In this document: one piece after another, positions 23,330-33,050 of the stretch
Numbering within the stretch: the stretch's first letter is position 1
Layout: the number at the start of each line of letters is the position of its first letter
From: Peromyscus leucopus
Lineage: Eukaryota > Chordata > Mammalia > Rodentia > Cricetidae
Direction: 5' to 3'
Assembly (NCBI RefSeq): GCF_004664715.2
Contig: NC_051083.1
Coordinates: 119,834,413-119,898,412 of the forward strand
DNA length: 64,000 nt
Notes under the pieces: model-generated
What the model saw: only the letters and a program-made list of their open reading frames with translations
What the model was told of the DNA's origin: nothing
Databases searched by the model: none
Program-made: the position numbers and the translations under genes

Positions 23330-23590
23330 AGCATTGGGGAGATTGATCAGTGGGTAAAAATGCTTGTTGGGCAAGCCTGACAACCTGAATTGGATGTCCA
23401 GAACCTAGTGGCTGCTCTTGCAGAGGACCTGGATTCAATTCCCTATACCCACATGGTGGTTCACAAGCAGCCATAACTACAGTTCCAGGGGATGTGACAT
23501 TTTCTTCTGTAGTCCATGAGTACCAGGCATACAAGTGGTGCACAAACACACATGCAAGCAAACCACATGTACAGATAAAATACATTTGAA
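23330..23590 (+). mobile_element. B3 SINE
   Basis: 'gcagaggacctggattcaat', 'cacatggtggttcacaagca' and 'caggcatacaagtggtgcac'. The head has an extra 30-nt duplication-like segment. Confidence 0.8.
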
Positions 23591-23604
23591 TGTAAAGAAA
23601 AAGC

Positions 23605-23800
23605 CAGATGCCTTTTTACAGGTGCACATCTGTAATCCCAGTACAGTGAGATGAGAAGCAAAGAAGAGGAATCCACTGGGAAGCTCTCAGATCAGTTAGC
23701 CTAGAGGACACACCACAACAGCAGAAATGAGACCAACTCTGCCTCAACAAGGGAGAAGAAATAATTAAAGACACCCTACCCTCTGACCTACACACATACA
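23605..23800 (+). mobile_element. Composite B1/B3-like SINE
   Basis: 'ggtgcacatctgtaatccca' left part and 'accctctgacctacacacat' right part. Confidence 0.55.
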
Positions 23801-23933
23801 TTGTCAACAGCAGATAGAGGGCATCTGGAAAGGCCAAGTGATCACAAACCTATAATGTGGTCCCCACACCTCTGAACCCAATACTCAGTCACCACTGTCT
23901 GATTCAGCGTTACAATCTTCCAAACTGACTGAT

Positions 23934-23981
23934 TCGAACTAGCAGCTGTTCTTCAGATCGAACTAGCAGCTGTTCTTCAGA
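23934..23981. repeat. Perfect 24-bp tandem duplication
   Basis: 'tcgaactagcagctgttctt' + 'caga' occurs twice back to back with no mismatch. Confidence 0.95.
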
Positions 23982-24480
23982 TAAATGATAGTGTGCTCTG
24001 GGAAAGAGTCAAGCCCTCTTCTTGCTTTTCATACATTTAGAGCTTTACAAAGTTAACTCAGATCCACCAGGTATGCCCTATGCCACACTGTTTGAAGGAC
24101 TTGGTGCCTGAGACCGCCCCCCCTCATGACCTCTGTGAATACAGATCTGTTTTTCAGCTACCTAGAAGCTTGGAGACTGAACTGGCCACATACGTGACTG
24201 CTCCGTCCTTTCCAGCTCAGCTTTCAGTCTCATGCCTTGTAGGGTGATTCTATGTGTCTTCCCTGAGGGCTCTGTGAGTGACTCAACGTGGCTCAGTTTT
24301 GTGCATAACAGTACAAAGAGCACTTAGTCACAAGGTAACAGTAAGCAGTGGGACTAGGGTTTAGACGCAATGATATATTGAGAGCTGTAGATGCGTTCTT
24401 TCATTCGACCCTTAAAATAGTTCTTTGTAATGAAACCCACCACAATGAATGCTAAACTTTAAAAAAAAATAATTTTAAAA
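23982..24480. other. Single-copy DNA with a MIR-like scrap
   Basis: 24330-24372 ('agtaagcagtgggactaggg') resembles MIR. Nothing else recognised. Confidence 0.4.
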
Positions 24481-24487
24481 TCTTCTG

Positions 24488-24686
24488 CAGCCAGGCTGGA
24501 GAGATGACTCGGCCGTTAAGAGCACTGACTGCTCTAACAGAGGACCCATGTTCAATTTCCAGCAGCCACATGGCACCTCAAAATCATCTGAAACTCCAGT
24601 TCCAGGGGATCTGATGCCCTCTTCTAGTCTCTGCAGGCACCAGGCACACATATGGTGCACAGATATACATTGAAAATGAAACATCC

Positions 24687-24690
<4 letters not shown>
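24488..24690 (+). mobile_element. B3 SINE
   Basis: 'gctggagagatgactcggcc' head, 'ggggatctgatgccctcttc' and 'cacatatggtgcacagatat'. Confidence 0.9.
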
Positions 24691-24691
<1 letters not shown>

Positions 24692-24749
<58 letters not shown>

Positions 24750-24750
24750 T
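24692..24750. repeat. (TA)n microsatellite
   Basis: About 29 TA units with one C interruption, at the 3' end of the B3 above. Confidence 0.97.
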
Positions 24751-24829
24751 TTTTTCTAAAGTCCTCTGTACTGTTAGTCCCTATCATACAGTGATGCCAA
24801 GTAACTTTATGAAGAAAGGTTCTAGCATA

Positions 24830-24990
24830 CAGGGTTAGTGGGATGGTGCAGTGGGTAAAATGTTAGCTACATAAACATGAGGACCAAAGTTTGGGTCCCC
24901 AGCACCCCTGTAGCTAAGCATTGTCAGCAACTGCCTATCGCCCCATGTGATGCTGGGTGGGTGAGGGGCTTGTTGACCAGCAGGTTCAGT
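24830..24990 (+). mobile_element. B4/B2-like SINE
   Basis: 'gatggtgcagtgggtaaaat ... aaagtttgggtccccagcac'. Confidence 0.55.
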
Positions 24991-25007
24991 GAGAGATTTT
25001 TATCTCT

Positions 25008-25043
25008 GAAAGAAAGAAAGAGGGGTGGGGGAAAAGATAGAGA

Positions 25044-25109
<66 letters not shown>

Positions 25110-25155
25110 AAGAGAGAAAGAAAGAAAAAGAAGGAAGGAAGGAAGGAAGGAAGGA

Positions 25156-25231
<76 letters not shown>

Positions 25232-25233
25232 AA
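25008..25233. repeat. Complex (GA)n(GGAA)n(GAAA)n purine tract
   Basis: About 225 nt of nearly pure purine: GA (25045-25106), GGAA (25133-25155) and GAAA (25155-25232). It creates a spurious 150-codon E/R/K-rich frame. Confidence 0.97.
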
Positions 25234-25239
25234 ACTTTC

Positions 25240-25920
25240 CTAAAATTCAGCTGTTCATATAAGGGATCTAGACTGCTTCAAAATGGTTTTAGTAACCTGG
25301 AGAGAAACAGAAGAAGACACCAACTTTGACATCTAGCCTATACGTGTACCCCACATAATGTACATACATCACACACACACATCTATGAAGTCATAGAAGG
25401 AACATGATAACCACAATGTCAGATACTCTTTTATTACAATGTTCATATCATGTCAATCTGATACACTGTAAAATTTCTGCCCAAAGTGGATAGAACATTT
25501 TCTGATTTTTAAAAAAAATGACTATTTTAAGTATTTGTGCTTAAAGGAATAATCTTTAGTTATCAGAAAACCCCCAACAGTGGAGCAGCAGGAGGTGTTT
25601 CTCTATCATCCAGTATTCTTAGAACTGCAAAGAAGCACAGTACACCTTCTGGCAGCTTCAGCACAGAAATCACTGGCAACTTCACCATGTTTTTATGTGA
25701 AAAATCAAACAAGAAATGTCATGGTCTGTTCCACAGTAGACAGTATCCTATAATGGATATCACATGCTCTGAAGTCACATGGACTGTGAACCTCAAGATG
25801 GGTGAGGGGTCTCTCAAACTGGAAAGCAGGGAACATTGGAATAAGATATTCTGACACAGATGTGGCTTTAGATTAGGCTTAGCTTCAAGAAAAAAAAACA
25901 AAAAACAAAAAACAAAAACC
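25240..25920. other. Single-copy intronic DNA
   Basis: A 105-codon plus-strand open frame (25537-25854) has mixed composition but no recognised family. Confidence 0.4.
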
Positions 25921-25921
25921 T

Positions 25922-26057
25922 GGTTTTGAGACAAGGTCTCATATCGTATCCCTGGAACGATTTTTTTAAACCAAGATGGCCTCAAGCCCACAGAAATCCA
26001 CTTGCCTCTGCCTCCTAAGTGCTGAGATGGAAGTTTTACACCACCACACCCAGCTGG
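25922..26057 (-). mobile_element. B1 SINE
   Basis: 'ggttttgagacaaggtctca' to 'ccaccacacccagctggc', with an (AAAAAC)n run before it. Confidence 0.8.
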
Positions 26058-26109
26058 CTTTAAGAAAATGTTTGGAGGAAACAAAGTTCAGCTGGGACAA
26101 CAGCTAGTA

Positions 26110-26405
26110 AAGATAATAATAATAGTAGCAACACTAATAAATAGCTACTTGAAAAATAATATGCCCCAGTATCTCTTCCCAGGGTTTTGCATGTATTAAT
26201 TCATTGAAATGTCATACCAATATTAATAGACGGGCAGGTGCCATTATTATTCCTATTTTACAGGTGGAGAGGCCAAGGCATAGAAGCACAGTTAAATAAC
26301 AGATTCAAAGGTCATAATGTCACTAGTGAGTATGAACTGAGATTTAATCCCCAGATGTCTAACATCAGAGTCCCTGCTCAAACCCCTACCATTTGCCCAC
26401 AGATA
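26110..26405 (+). mobile_element. MIR SINE, long copy
   Basis: 'ttgcatgtattaattcattg', 'ctattttacaggtggagagg' and 'gagatttaatccccagatgt' follow the MIR consensus in order. Confidence 0.75.
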
Positions 26406-26529
26406 ATACTTGCTTACTAATGTAGAGCACCTCTGACCTGGCTCTGAGCTGAAGATAATACACAAATTATCTCACAGATTTTAGGACATTGACTTTCTTA
26501 AGCCTACATATTTAAGCAATCTCTCCTTT

Positions 26530-26620
26530 GGCCCTGAAAGAGCATCATGAGGTAGTTAACAGTATGTCTATTTCACAGACAAAAGCGTTGTGAGAGAGCA
26601 TGAAGGTGCAGCTCCATGCT
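26530..26620 (+). mobile_element. MIR fragment
   Basis: 'atgaggtagttaacagtatg' followed by 'tctatttcacagacaaaagc'. Confidence 0.55.
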
Positions 26621-26822
26621 AGCACTCCCCGAACACATGGAAGAGGAGGATCCAGCCCCTGCACCACAAAAACAACACGGAAGCACAAAAACGTAACTCG
26701 CCATACAAAGAAATATTGAACTCCTTTTCAGTAATACACTGAATGCATGCAGTAGGGTTCTTCATGCAACACAGTTTAATGTGGCTTGGGTTTTTTATTT
26801 TGCTTTTCATTGTTTTTCTTTT

Positions 26823-26890
26823 GGTGCTGGGGACTGAATCCAGGGCCTTTGCATTGCAAGCAAGCCTCTACCACTGATCCATAGCTCCTG
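26823..26890 (-). mobile_element. ID SINE
   Basis: 'tggggactgaatccagggcc' to 'ctctaccactgatccatagc'. Confidence 0.75.
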
Positions 26891-26899
26891 CTCTGTTTA

Positions 26900-27365
26900 A
26901 ATACAGTTTTGACTTGAAGACCAGCTTCTTGTAGTTTCCCAAAGCCTTCCTCTGTTCCAAAGTGTTATTGAGAGTAAAAAGGCCTGTTTTCTTTCTCAAG
27001 ATTTTCTTTTTTTTTATTACAACATTTCTCTGTTCCTTTTTCTCCCTCCAAATCCTCCTGCTCCACTCACCTTTAAATTCATGACCTCTTTTCCATTATT
27101 TGTTACTGCATGTATGTATATATGTATGTTTTCAGGGCTAATCTTTAGGAACCAGGCTATTTCTTTTTTTAAATTGATTTTAATGCAGCTTCCTGAGACC
27201 CTCTGCAATAGCCGGTGACTCACTTTTTCCACCCATTAATAACGAAGCACACCCACAAAAAGCTTGGTCATCTGAAAAGAAGTTGTGTTTAAAAGTCATC
27301 ATTTTGCATTTTTTAAAAATTCTTTCCTTTTGGTTCTGTTTTCTTTCTTTCTTTTCTTTGTTGTT
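26900..27365. other. Pyrimidine-rich intronic DNA
   Basis: T-rich patches and a GTATGTATAT run (27111-27130). No gene seen. Confidence 0.45.
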
Positions 27366-27369
27366 GTTT

Positions 27370-27490
27370 TTTAAGAAAGAGTTTCATTTAGCCTAGCCTG
27401 GCCCCAAACTTAAATGTATAGCCAAGGATGGCCTTGAACTTCTGATCTTCCTGCTTCTACTACCTTAGTGGTGCAGATTAGAGGTTAATG
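27370..27490 (-). mobile_element. Old B1 SINE
   Basis: 'aagaaagagtttcatttagc' to 'ggtgcagattagaggt', about 220 nt downstream of the exon 2 donor. Confidence 0.65.
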
Positions 27491-27708
27491 ATTTTGCTTT
27501 GTTTAGAATTAGGTTCTGTAAGACACACACTAGCAATGCACCATTGGGGATCACTAGTCTCAACTCTGGTTTCTCTAAAGGGCCACCTCTGTTTATCTTT
27601 GTGACTACTGGCAGTGAAAATTAATCCCATACTTTACGGACATTTTTTTTTTATTATTAACAGAACAGAAAATAGTGGCAAAATGAAAGGCAAGGCAGGT
27701 TAGCTTAC

Positions 27709-27792
27709 TTCCACTTGAAGGGTTGCACATCCTTTCAGGAAGTCATTGATGTTGTTGATGCAGTCGGCCTCAGTTTGGGGCTCCAGACAATA
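27709..27792 (-). CDS. Arhgef6: Arhgef6 exon 2 (84-nt in-frame cassette)
   Basis: Continues the calponin-homology domain with 28 residues ([18 protein letters not shown]..., ending ...CATLQVE), directly following exon 1 in phase 0. The acceptor is a pyrimidine-rich run ending CTCTAG immediately before TAT (AG at 27794-27793). The donor is GAA|GTAAGC (intron starts at 27708). Because the length is 84 nt and both ends are phase 0, skipping would remove 28 residues without a frameshift. That equals the loss reported for the human IVS1-11T>C intellectual-disability variant (recalled knowledge). It is too short to stand out as an open reading frame and was found by reading splice sites. The next exon, expected to begin IFDPDD, was not found in the remaining 27.7 kb. 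Confidence 0.95.
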
Positions 27793-29011
27793 CTAGAGAA
27801 AGAGTCAAATGTCACTTAGGGATTGCTAAGCCATGACAAACGATCATCACCATTTGCAGATAACTAGATATGGTCGGTCAGCTTTTGAAGGCAGAGGGCA
27901 GCCCTGCTCTCCATCCAGGAAGAGAATAACCACTTAAGGAAGTGATGCAAATGTCTAAACGGTTGGTTTTTGTTTCAAATGTCTGCGAACCGTTTCTACT
28001 TAAAAAGGTTTCCTTGTACCTTCAAGTCAGTTGTGAGAATAGCAAACTGGAGAGAATAAGACATACACATATAACATATTAGTTTAGTTCCTGCTTTCAT
28101 TTGAGAAGGCCACACGGATTACCTTCCTCTACTCCCCATGATAATTTGTTGGTATTATATTTCACTTTGGCTGGGCACTACATGTTATCATGTCACTCCG
28201 CATCTTATCACCAGTTGAATTACTGTTCCTCAAGTTTAAGAAATTAGAAGTAAATGCACTTGTTCAATAAAAAAGAACTGATTCCAAAAGGCAAAAGAAG
28301 CCTGCCTTGCAGTCACATTCCACAATGACTTTGAGAAAAGAACGGTAAGAACTCTACCTTTAATACCACAAAATTGGCTACTTTAGAAGTCGTCCACTGT
28401 TGTAACATGGCCTTCTAACCTCAAATATCTTGGAATTTTTTGAGCAAGGTTTAGTTTCATTTTGAATGCTCACTGAATTTAATACACACACTTGGTTTCT
28501 CTTTGGTTTTTGTGAGTTTTATGTAACACTGACTTTTGTGAATAGACTTTTCTTCAACTGATTTTTTTTTTTTAAAGAAAGGAACTCTGAATCAACTTTT
28601 AGGCAACTTCTCAAACACCAGAAAGATCTACTACAAATTATTTCATTATTCCACAGACTCATGTACCCAAAGTTCAAAACATGTCCGAAGTGCACAGGGA
28701 AGTTTAAGATGCATCTCCACAACACAGCGAACTCATGCATGATAAGCATGTCCTCCCATCCCAGACTGCCAGTGCTGGAACAGGATTTTAGTAGGGTAAT
28801 ATTTGGGGACCAGTAACTGAAGGATATTTCATTTTCTGACTTTTTCAAAGTACAAGGGCAGTAAGAAAGAATGCCTAACTCTTAGAAAGATATTGAAGTA
28901 GGGGATTCCCATGACCGGGCAACAGAAAAAAAAAAAAAATCTCAAGAAGAATGGTATTATTGCTGCTTCGTGGTGAAAGCAATCCCAAAGACACTGCACA
29001 AACAACCTTAC
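27793..29011 (-). other. Arhgef6: Arhgef6 intron 1 (1219 nt, complete)
   Basis: Bounded by GTAAGG at the exon 1 donor and CTCTAG at the exon 2 acceptor. It is mostly single-copy AT-rich DNA with short poly-T runs (28563-28573 and 28925-28939, the latter as poly-A on the plus strand). No interspersed repeat is obvious, which is unusual for this window and consistent with local constraint near the gene start (inference). Confidence 0.9.
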
Positions 29012-29176
29012 CTTCTCCACCGAACCAGGCAGAAGTCTGTTGATGAGTTTGCACAACACTACCCCATTTTTCAGCGAGGACTTCAAGAACTCCTCTGGAT
29101 CACAGATGGTCTTTTTGGGAGACTCTAAAACTCCCAAAGATATAAGCCATGTCACAACGCGTTCTTCTGGATTCAT
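29012..29176 (-). CDS. Arhgef6: Arhgef6 (alpha-PIX/Cool-2) exon 1, coding part
   Basis: Encodes the first 55 residues ([16 protein letters not shown]..., ending ...LLPGSVEK) of the Rac1/Cdc42 exchange factor alpha-PIX. This is the start of its N-terminal calponin-homology domain; the full protein is about 770 residues, with SH3, DH and PH domains and a C-terminal coiled coil encoded by later exons outside the window. The match to mammalian ARHGEF6 as I remember it is near-identical. The exon ends at a clean donor, AAG|GTAAGG (intron starts at 29011), after a complete codon (phase 0). The start is supported by A at -3 and by an in-frame TAG 17 codons upstream (29227-29225). Known role: GEF and scaffold at focal adhesions and dendritic spines, binding PAK through SH3, GIT proteins through its C-terminal part, and parvin/ILK through the CH domain. 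The open frame past the donor is intronic and should not be annotated as protein. Confidence 0.96.
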
Positions 29177-29345
29177 GATTGAGGCTCGTACACTCTGAAC
29201 AGTTCTCCGGGGCAGCTGCGAGGACTAAGCCACATCCGTGATTGCATCTGCTGCTGTCTTCCTTTTTATGAGCTCTCTTCTGGTGCTTGCAGGGCAAAGG
29301 TTTAAGGCAACTTTTCTTTAACAACAGTGGAACGCGGGATTTCTA
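29177..29345 (-). promoter_or_regulatory. Arhgef6: Arhgef6 5'UTR and proximal promoter region
   Basis: Sequence immediately upstream of the start codon on the minus strand. It is poor in CpG, so this does not look like a CpG-island promoter. A TATA-like CATAAAAAGG lies near 29262-29271; if used, transcription would start near 29235-29245 and give a short leader of roughly 60-70 nt. A longer leader or an extra upstream noncoding exon cannot be excluded. The only firm signal is the in-frame stop at 29225-29227. Confidence 0.45.
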
Positions 29346-30515
29346 AACCACAGAGATCATACTCAAAGATATGGAAGGAATGATAAGGAATGGACAGACT
29401 CCTGGGATAACATCACGGGGTTTTTTTCAAAACCTGCAAAACACATTCATTAGGTTTTTTTTTTTTTTTTAAAGGGAGGAACACACACAGCAGTACAAGA
29501 AGCTGTAGGAAAGGAAGTGAAGAGGATGCTGGGGAGGCAGAAAGTAAGCAAGGGCTCGTGGAGCCGGGAGTGAGCCAGCACTTCAGAGAACCTTGGAAAT
29601 GAGACATGCATGGGGCAGACTGGGAAACCACCGTCAATACAGTCTAGCCCCGGTGAAAAATCTGGCTTCCGTCAGGAGGAAGATGCCAACTGCCTCTTAG
29701 GTCAGACAGCTCTGAGCCTCATGGGGAGCTGTGCTGGTCACACAGAGCTCAAAGCCTTAGGTGGGTTGAGACGATTCCTCCCAGAAATGGCCGGATGTCC
29801 TCAGACAATCGCACAGCGATTTTGTGTGTCACGATCATTCCTTCCTTACAAAACACGTGAAGTCACACGGTGACAACTTGCCAAGCAAAGGAAGATTGTC
29901 CCTGCTGTCAGCCATCACCGCATATAAGCAGAAGCTGGAAGAATGGCATTTTACTTTGTAGCCAAAAAGCTATGTTTAGGGAAATAGGCTAAGGATAACA
30001 TCTGCCATCCTGTTTACTTGCATTCTTTAGCAATTCTTTTTCTGGACCTGGTTCCACTCCACAGTCCAGCTGCAGTACCCTTAGCAAAGACTCAGACACA
30101 GTCAGAGAAAATGAGGGAAATATGCTTGGAGACAGAGCACTTGAGAACAAAAGCGCACTTGTCCTCTCTGTCTACACTACAGACTGAAAAATTCACTTTT
30201 CTCCATCAACAAACACTCTGCATTTAAAATGGTGACCTGAAAACAAGCCCCAGTCATGAATCCAGAAGAACTATTAAACTTTGCCTTATCCTAAATTTCT
30301 CTGTAGTATGAGCAAGAGGGGTCTCTTAGTCTCAAACATTTTCCGCACCAGGTAAAATAGTCATACTATAGAGAAACTTTAAGGCAGAATTAAATTGCGT
30401 AGCTCTATGTCTCTCTCCTTACATATGGGAGGCATCCAGTTAATTATAGCTGTTTGCTGCTAAGTCTCACAATCCTTTTCTTGTCACCCCCTCTTCCTGC
30501 TTTTTGATGGTGATA
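29346..30515. other. Single-copy DNA upstream of Arhgef6
   Basis: Repeat-free apart from T runs near 29457. Likely holds the distal promoter. An 87-codon plus-strand frame (29610-29873) has no recognised product. Confidence 0.5.
29508..29520 (+). promoter_or_regulatory. Candidate PU.1/ETS site upstream of Arhgef6
   Basis: GGAAAGGAAGTGA closely matches the purine-rich PU.1/ETS core (GGAAGT with a 5' A/G-rich flank) and lies about 335 nt upstream of the Arhgef6 ATG. ARHGEF6 is strongly expressed in blood cells in human and mouse (recalled), which makes an ETS input plausible. A single motif match is weak evidence. Confidence 0.3.
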
Positions 30516-30519
30516 GTGA

Positions 30520-30700
30520 TTGGATAGTTCCACGTAGCCGAGGGTGGATTTGAATTCCTGATCCTTCTGCCTCCATCTCCCAAGTGCTGGGATTATAGCA
30601 TGCAGCACTACACCCAGTTTATGATATGCTTGGGATTGATCCTAGGACTTTGTACGTGCTAGACAAGCACTCTACTAACTGAGCTATATCCCCAGGCCAA
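30520..30700 (-). mobile_element. B4 SINE (reverse)
   Basis: Reverse B1 (30520-30620) followed by reverse ID (30630-30700, 'ctctactaactgagctatat'), the order expected for one B4. Confidence 0.75.
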
Positions 30701-30755
30701 CTTAAGAATTTTGACGTTCTCAGCCTATTTGGTTACAATCTCACACAATCTAGAT

Positions 30756-30981
30756 CAGTGGTTCTCAACCTGTGAGTCACAACCCCTCTGGGGGTTGATG
30801 GACCCTTTCACAGGGGTTGAATATTATGTATCCTGAATAACAGATGTTTATGTTACAATTCATAACAGTAGCAACATTACAGTTATGGAGTAGCAATGAA
30901 AATAATTTTATGGTTGAAGGTCACCACAACATGAAGAACTATTTTAAAGGGTCACAGCATTAGGGAGGTTGAGAACCACTG
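30756..30981. mobile_element. URR1-type hAT/Charlie MITE, complete
   Basis: 226 nt bounded by inverted CAGTGGTTCTCAACC ... GGTTGAGAACCACTG termini. Flanked by ATCTAGAT (30748-30755) and CTCTAGAT (30982-30989), a 7/8 match to the expected 8-bp NTCTAGAN duplication. Non-autonomous; no transposase. Confidence 0.95.
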
Positions 30982-31064
30982 CTCTAGATGAACTTTTTCT
31001 CTCAGTCTGAAAAGTGTGCATGTGCCCTTTCAACTCCTTCTTTCCTCCCCTTTCTGTACATCAC

Positions 31065-31630
31065 AGGCAGCTGCTCATCTGCTTTCAGTCCCTTTATGTT
31101 AGCTTGTATTTTTCAAGGATCTTGCATAAAGGGAATTATATAATATGGTAGTGTTACTGGTAGTCACAATCTGGACCAGGGGTTTCCAGGTTCTTGGTTT
31201 CTCAATCAAATAACTGAAATAAAGGCTCACTTATATTGTGAAAGTAGCAAGGAAACTTTATTCAAAGTGAAGCAACAGTACAGATCCAAAGAAACACACT
31301 ATCAAGGTTGAGAGCAGCCAAAGGATGGAAGATACTCAAGGGCCTCTGACTGTCAGACATTAGCATGTCTGTTTCTAAAGAGACTGACACATTTCCATTG
31401 GTTCAAGCAGGAATATGTGAAGCCTAAAGCAGGTGGGGGGTCTCGGGTTGCCAACATGTTGCTAGATGCATTGTTAGCAAAGGGAGGTGCACACAGCCCA
31501 AGCCAAATGTCTCACATTTCTAAGTCATTCCCTACGCTTACTTGGCTTTGTGTAGTTTCTTAACACCAACATTTTGAGATTCAGTGATGATGTTGGGACT
31601 ATCCATAGTTCTATAATGAAGATTTTACCT
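31065..31630 (-). mobile_element. Old L1 fragment split by an LTR
   Basis: 31065-31157 ('aagggaattatataatatgg') and 31566-31630 ('attttgagattcagtgatga') are adjacent parts of reverse L1 ORF2 3' sequence. Confidence 0.6.
31158..31565 (-). mobile_element. Solo LTR (class I-like)
   Basis: On the minus strand it starts TGTTAAGAAACTACAC (31565) and carries AATAAA (31262-31257) then 'gtttccttgctactttcac'. Length is about 400 nt and no coding region remains. Same orientation as Arhgef6, about 2 kb upstream of its ATG. Borders uncertain by several bases. Confidence 0.6.
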
Positions 31631-31634
31631 CTGT

Positions 31635-32565
31635 GTTTTTAGCTTGTTGTACTTATAAGTAAAATAAATATAGTCAATGAAAATTTTAATTGGATTTGAC
31701 CCATGGCCAAATCTATGTAATGGAAATAAACAGAAGCCATTTGTTGATGAATTTATTTCCTCAACTGACCTATTTAAACACAGTTTTGTATGTCATTTGG
31801 ATAGCATCACAATTGCTCAGGAGAATTGTACTCCACAGGCAAACATAAGCTGGCAGTATTACTGAGGTACTACTTACATTTGAGGATGACAAGCAAAGCC
31901 TGAGTCATTTCAGGAATATAGTCTAGCCCAAAAGAGGCTCTTGTCCAGTGTCACCTGGACAGAGATCTACCTTGTTTTGATTTTTGTTTTGTTGAGACAT
32001 GGTTTCACTATATAGCCCTGTTAGCCTGGAACTCAATAATGAAGACTGTCCCAGTTTCTTTAGAGGAGGATAAACGTGTCCCATCACTCCCAGGTCCTAC
32101 CTCAGCTTAGACATTTAGCTATAGCAAATTACTGTAAATAACAAAGCAAAGGCTGAGAGTGCCACAAGCCAGCATCCACCAAGGTAAAAGAAACAGTTGT
32201 TAACATTGAGATTTCCAAGTTAGATTTGTTACAGGATAGTGTCAGGGTGGGCAAGCTTCTACCTGAAGTGACTCACCATAGAACCCAGCCTGGCTTGGGA
32301 AGCAGGTAAAGACAAGAAAGGAGCTGATGTGCTTGGAAATAAGGTGAGGGCAGATACTGAAGGTCACAAGAACAGAACGGGCTTCCCAGAAGGGCACGAG
32401 GACAAAAACCAAAAATCTAGCATCACACCCTCTGCCTCACTAAATCTACCAGCTGAAAGGTTTGCCTACCTCCTCCCATCCTAATGAATACTCCAGAAGA
32501 CCCCAGTTAGCTAGTTTTGTTCTGATGCTTCTGGTGACATCCTGCTTTACAAAAAAACATCTTCA
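31635..32565. other. Single-copy upstream DNA
   Basis: One B1 scrap at 31975-32035 ('gagacatggtttcactatat'); otherwise nothing recognised. Confidence 0.45.
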
Positions 32566-32569
32566 AAGG

Positions 32570-32720
32570 AGCGGGACATGATGGTACATGCTTGTGATCC
32601 CAACACTCAGGAGGTAGAGGGTAGAAGATCAGGAATGTAGGGTCATTCTTGCCTGTGTAGCGAGTTTGAGGCCAGCATGGGTTATGTGAAACCCTTTACC
32701 AAAAAAAAAAAAAAAAAAAG
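32570..32720 (+). mobile_element. Old B1 SINE with poly-A
   Basis: 'gcgggacatgatggtacatg' through an A19 tail ending at about 32719. Confidence 0.8.
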
Positions 32721-32974
32721 ATAAATCCCTTCAAAGGCCTAAAGCAGTGATTGACAAACAAAAATGTGCATGATGATAACCTCCTGGTTGCAACAGAGAA
32801 AAAGCAATGAGGGCAGGATTTGAGCTGAAATAGGTAGCATTTTGTTAGAAATAAAAAGACCTAAAGGAAACGAGGCATATGTGAGCATACATTAAAGCTG
32901 TCTGATGGGAAAACTGGGACCATTTTCTTTACTTTTATGCATTGGAAATATTTATCATTTTAACCACAAACTGT

Positions 32975-33050
32975 TGGGGCACTTGTTAAAACAAAGATCT
33001 GGTGGAACTAGGCCCAGATATTCTAGTTCAGAAGACCTGCAGTAGCGTCC
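32975..33050 (+). mobile_element. MER5-like fragment
   Basis: 'gggcacttgttaaaacaaag ... cccagatattctagttcaga' is reminiscent of MER5-group elements. Confidence 0.4.

Noticed and set aside
24877..25329. 150-codon E/R/K-rich frame
   Set aside because: Mostly translation of a GA/GAAA microsatellite.
28829..29011. Extension of the Arhgef6 exon 1 frame past residue 55
   Set aside because: Follows a perfect GTAAGG donor and departs from the known protein; exon 2 continues the family sequence instead.
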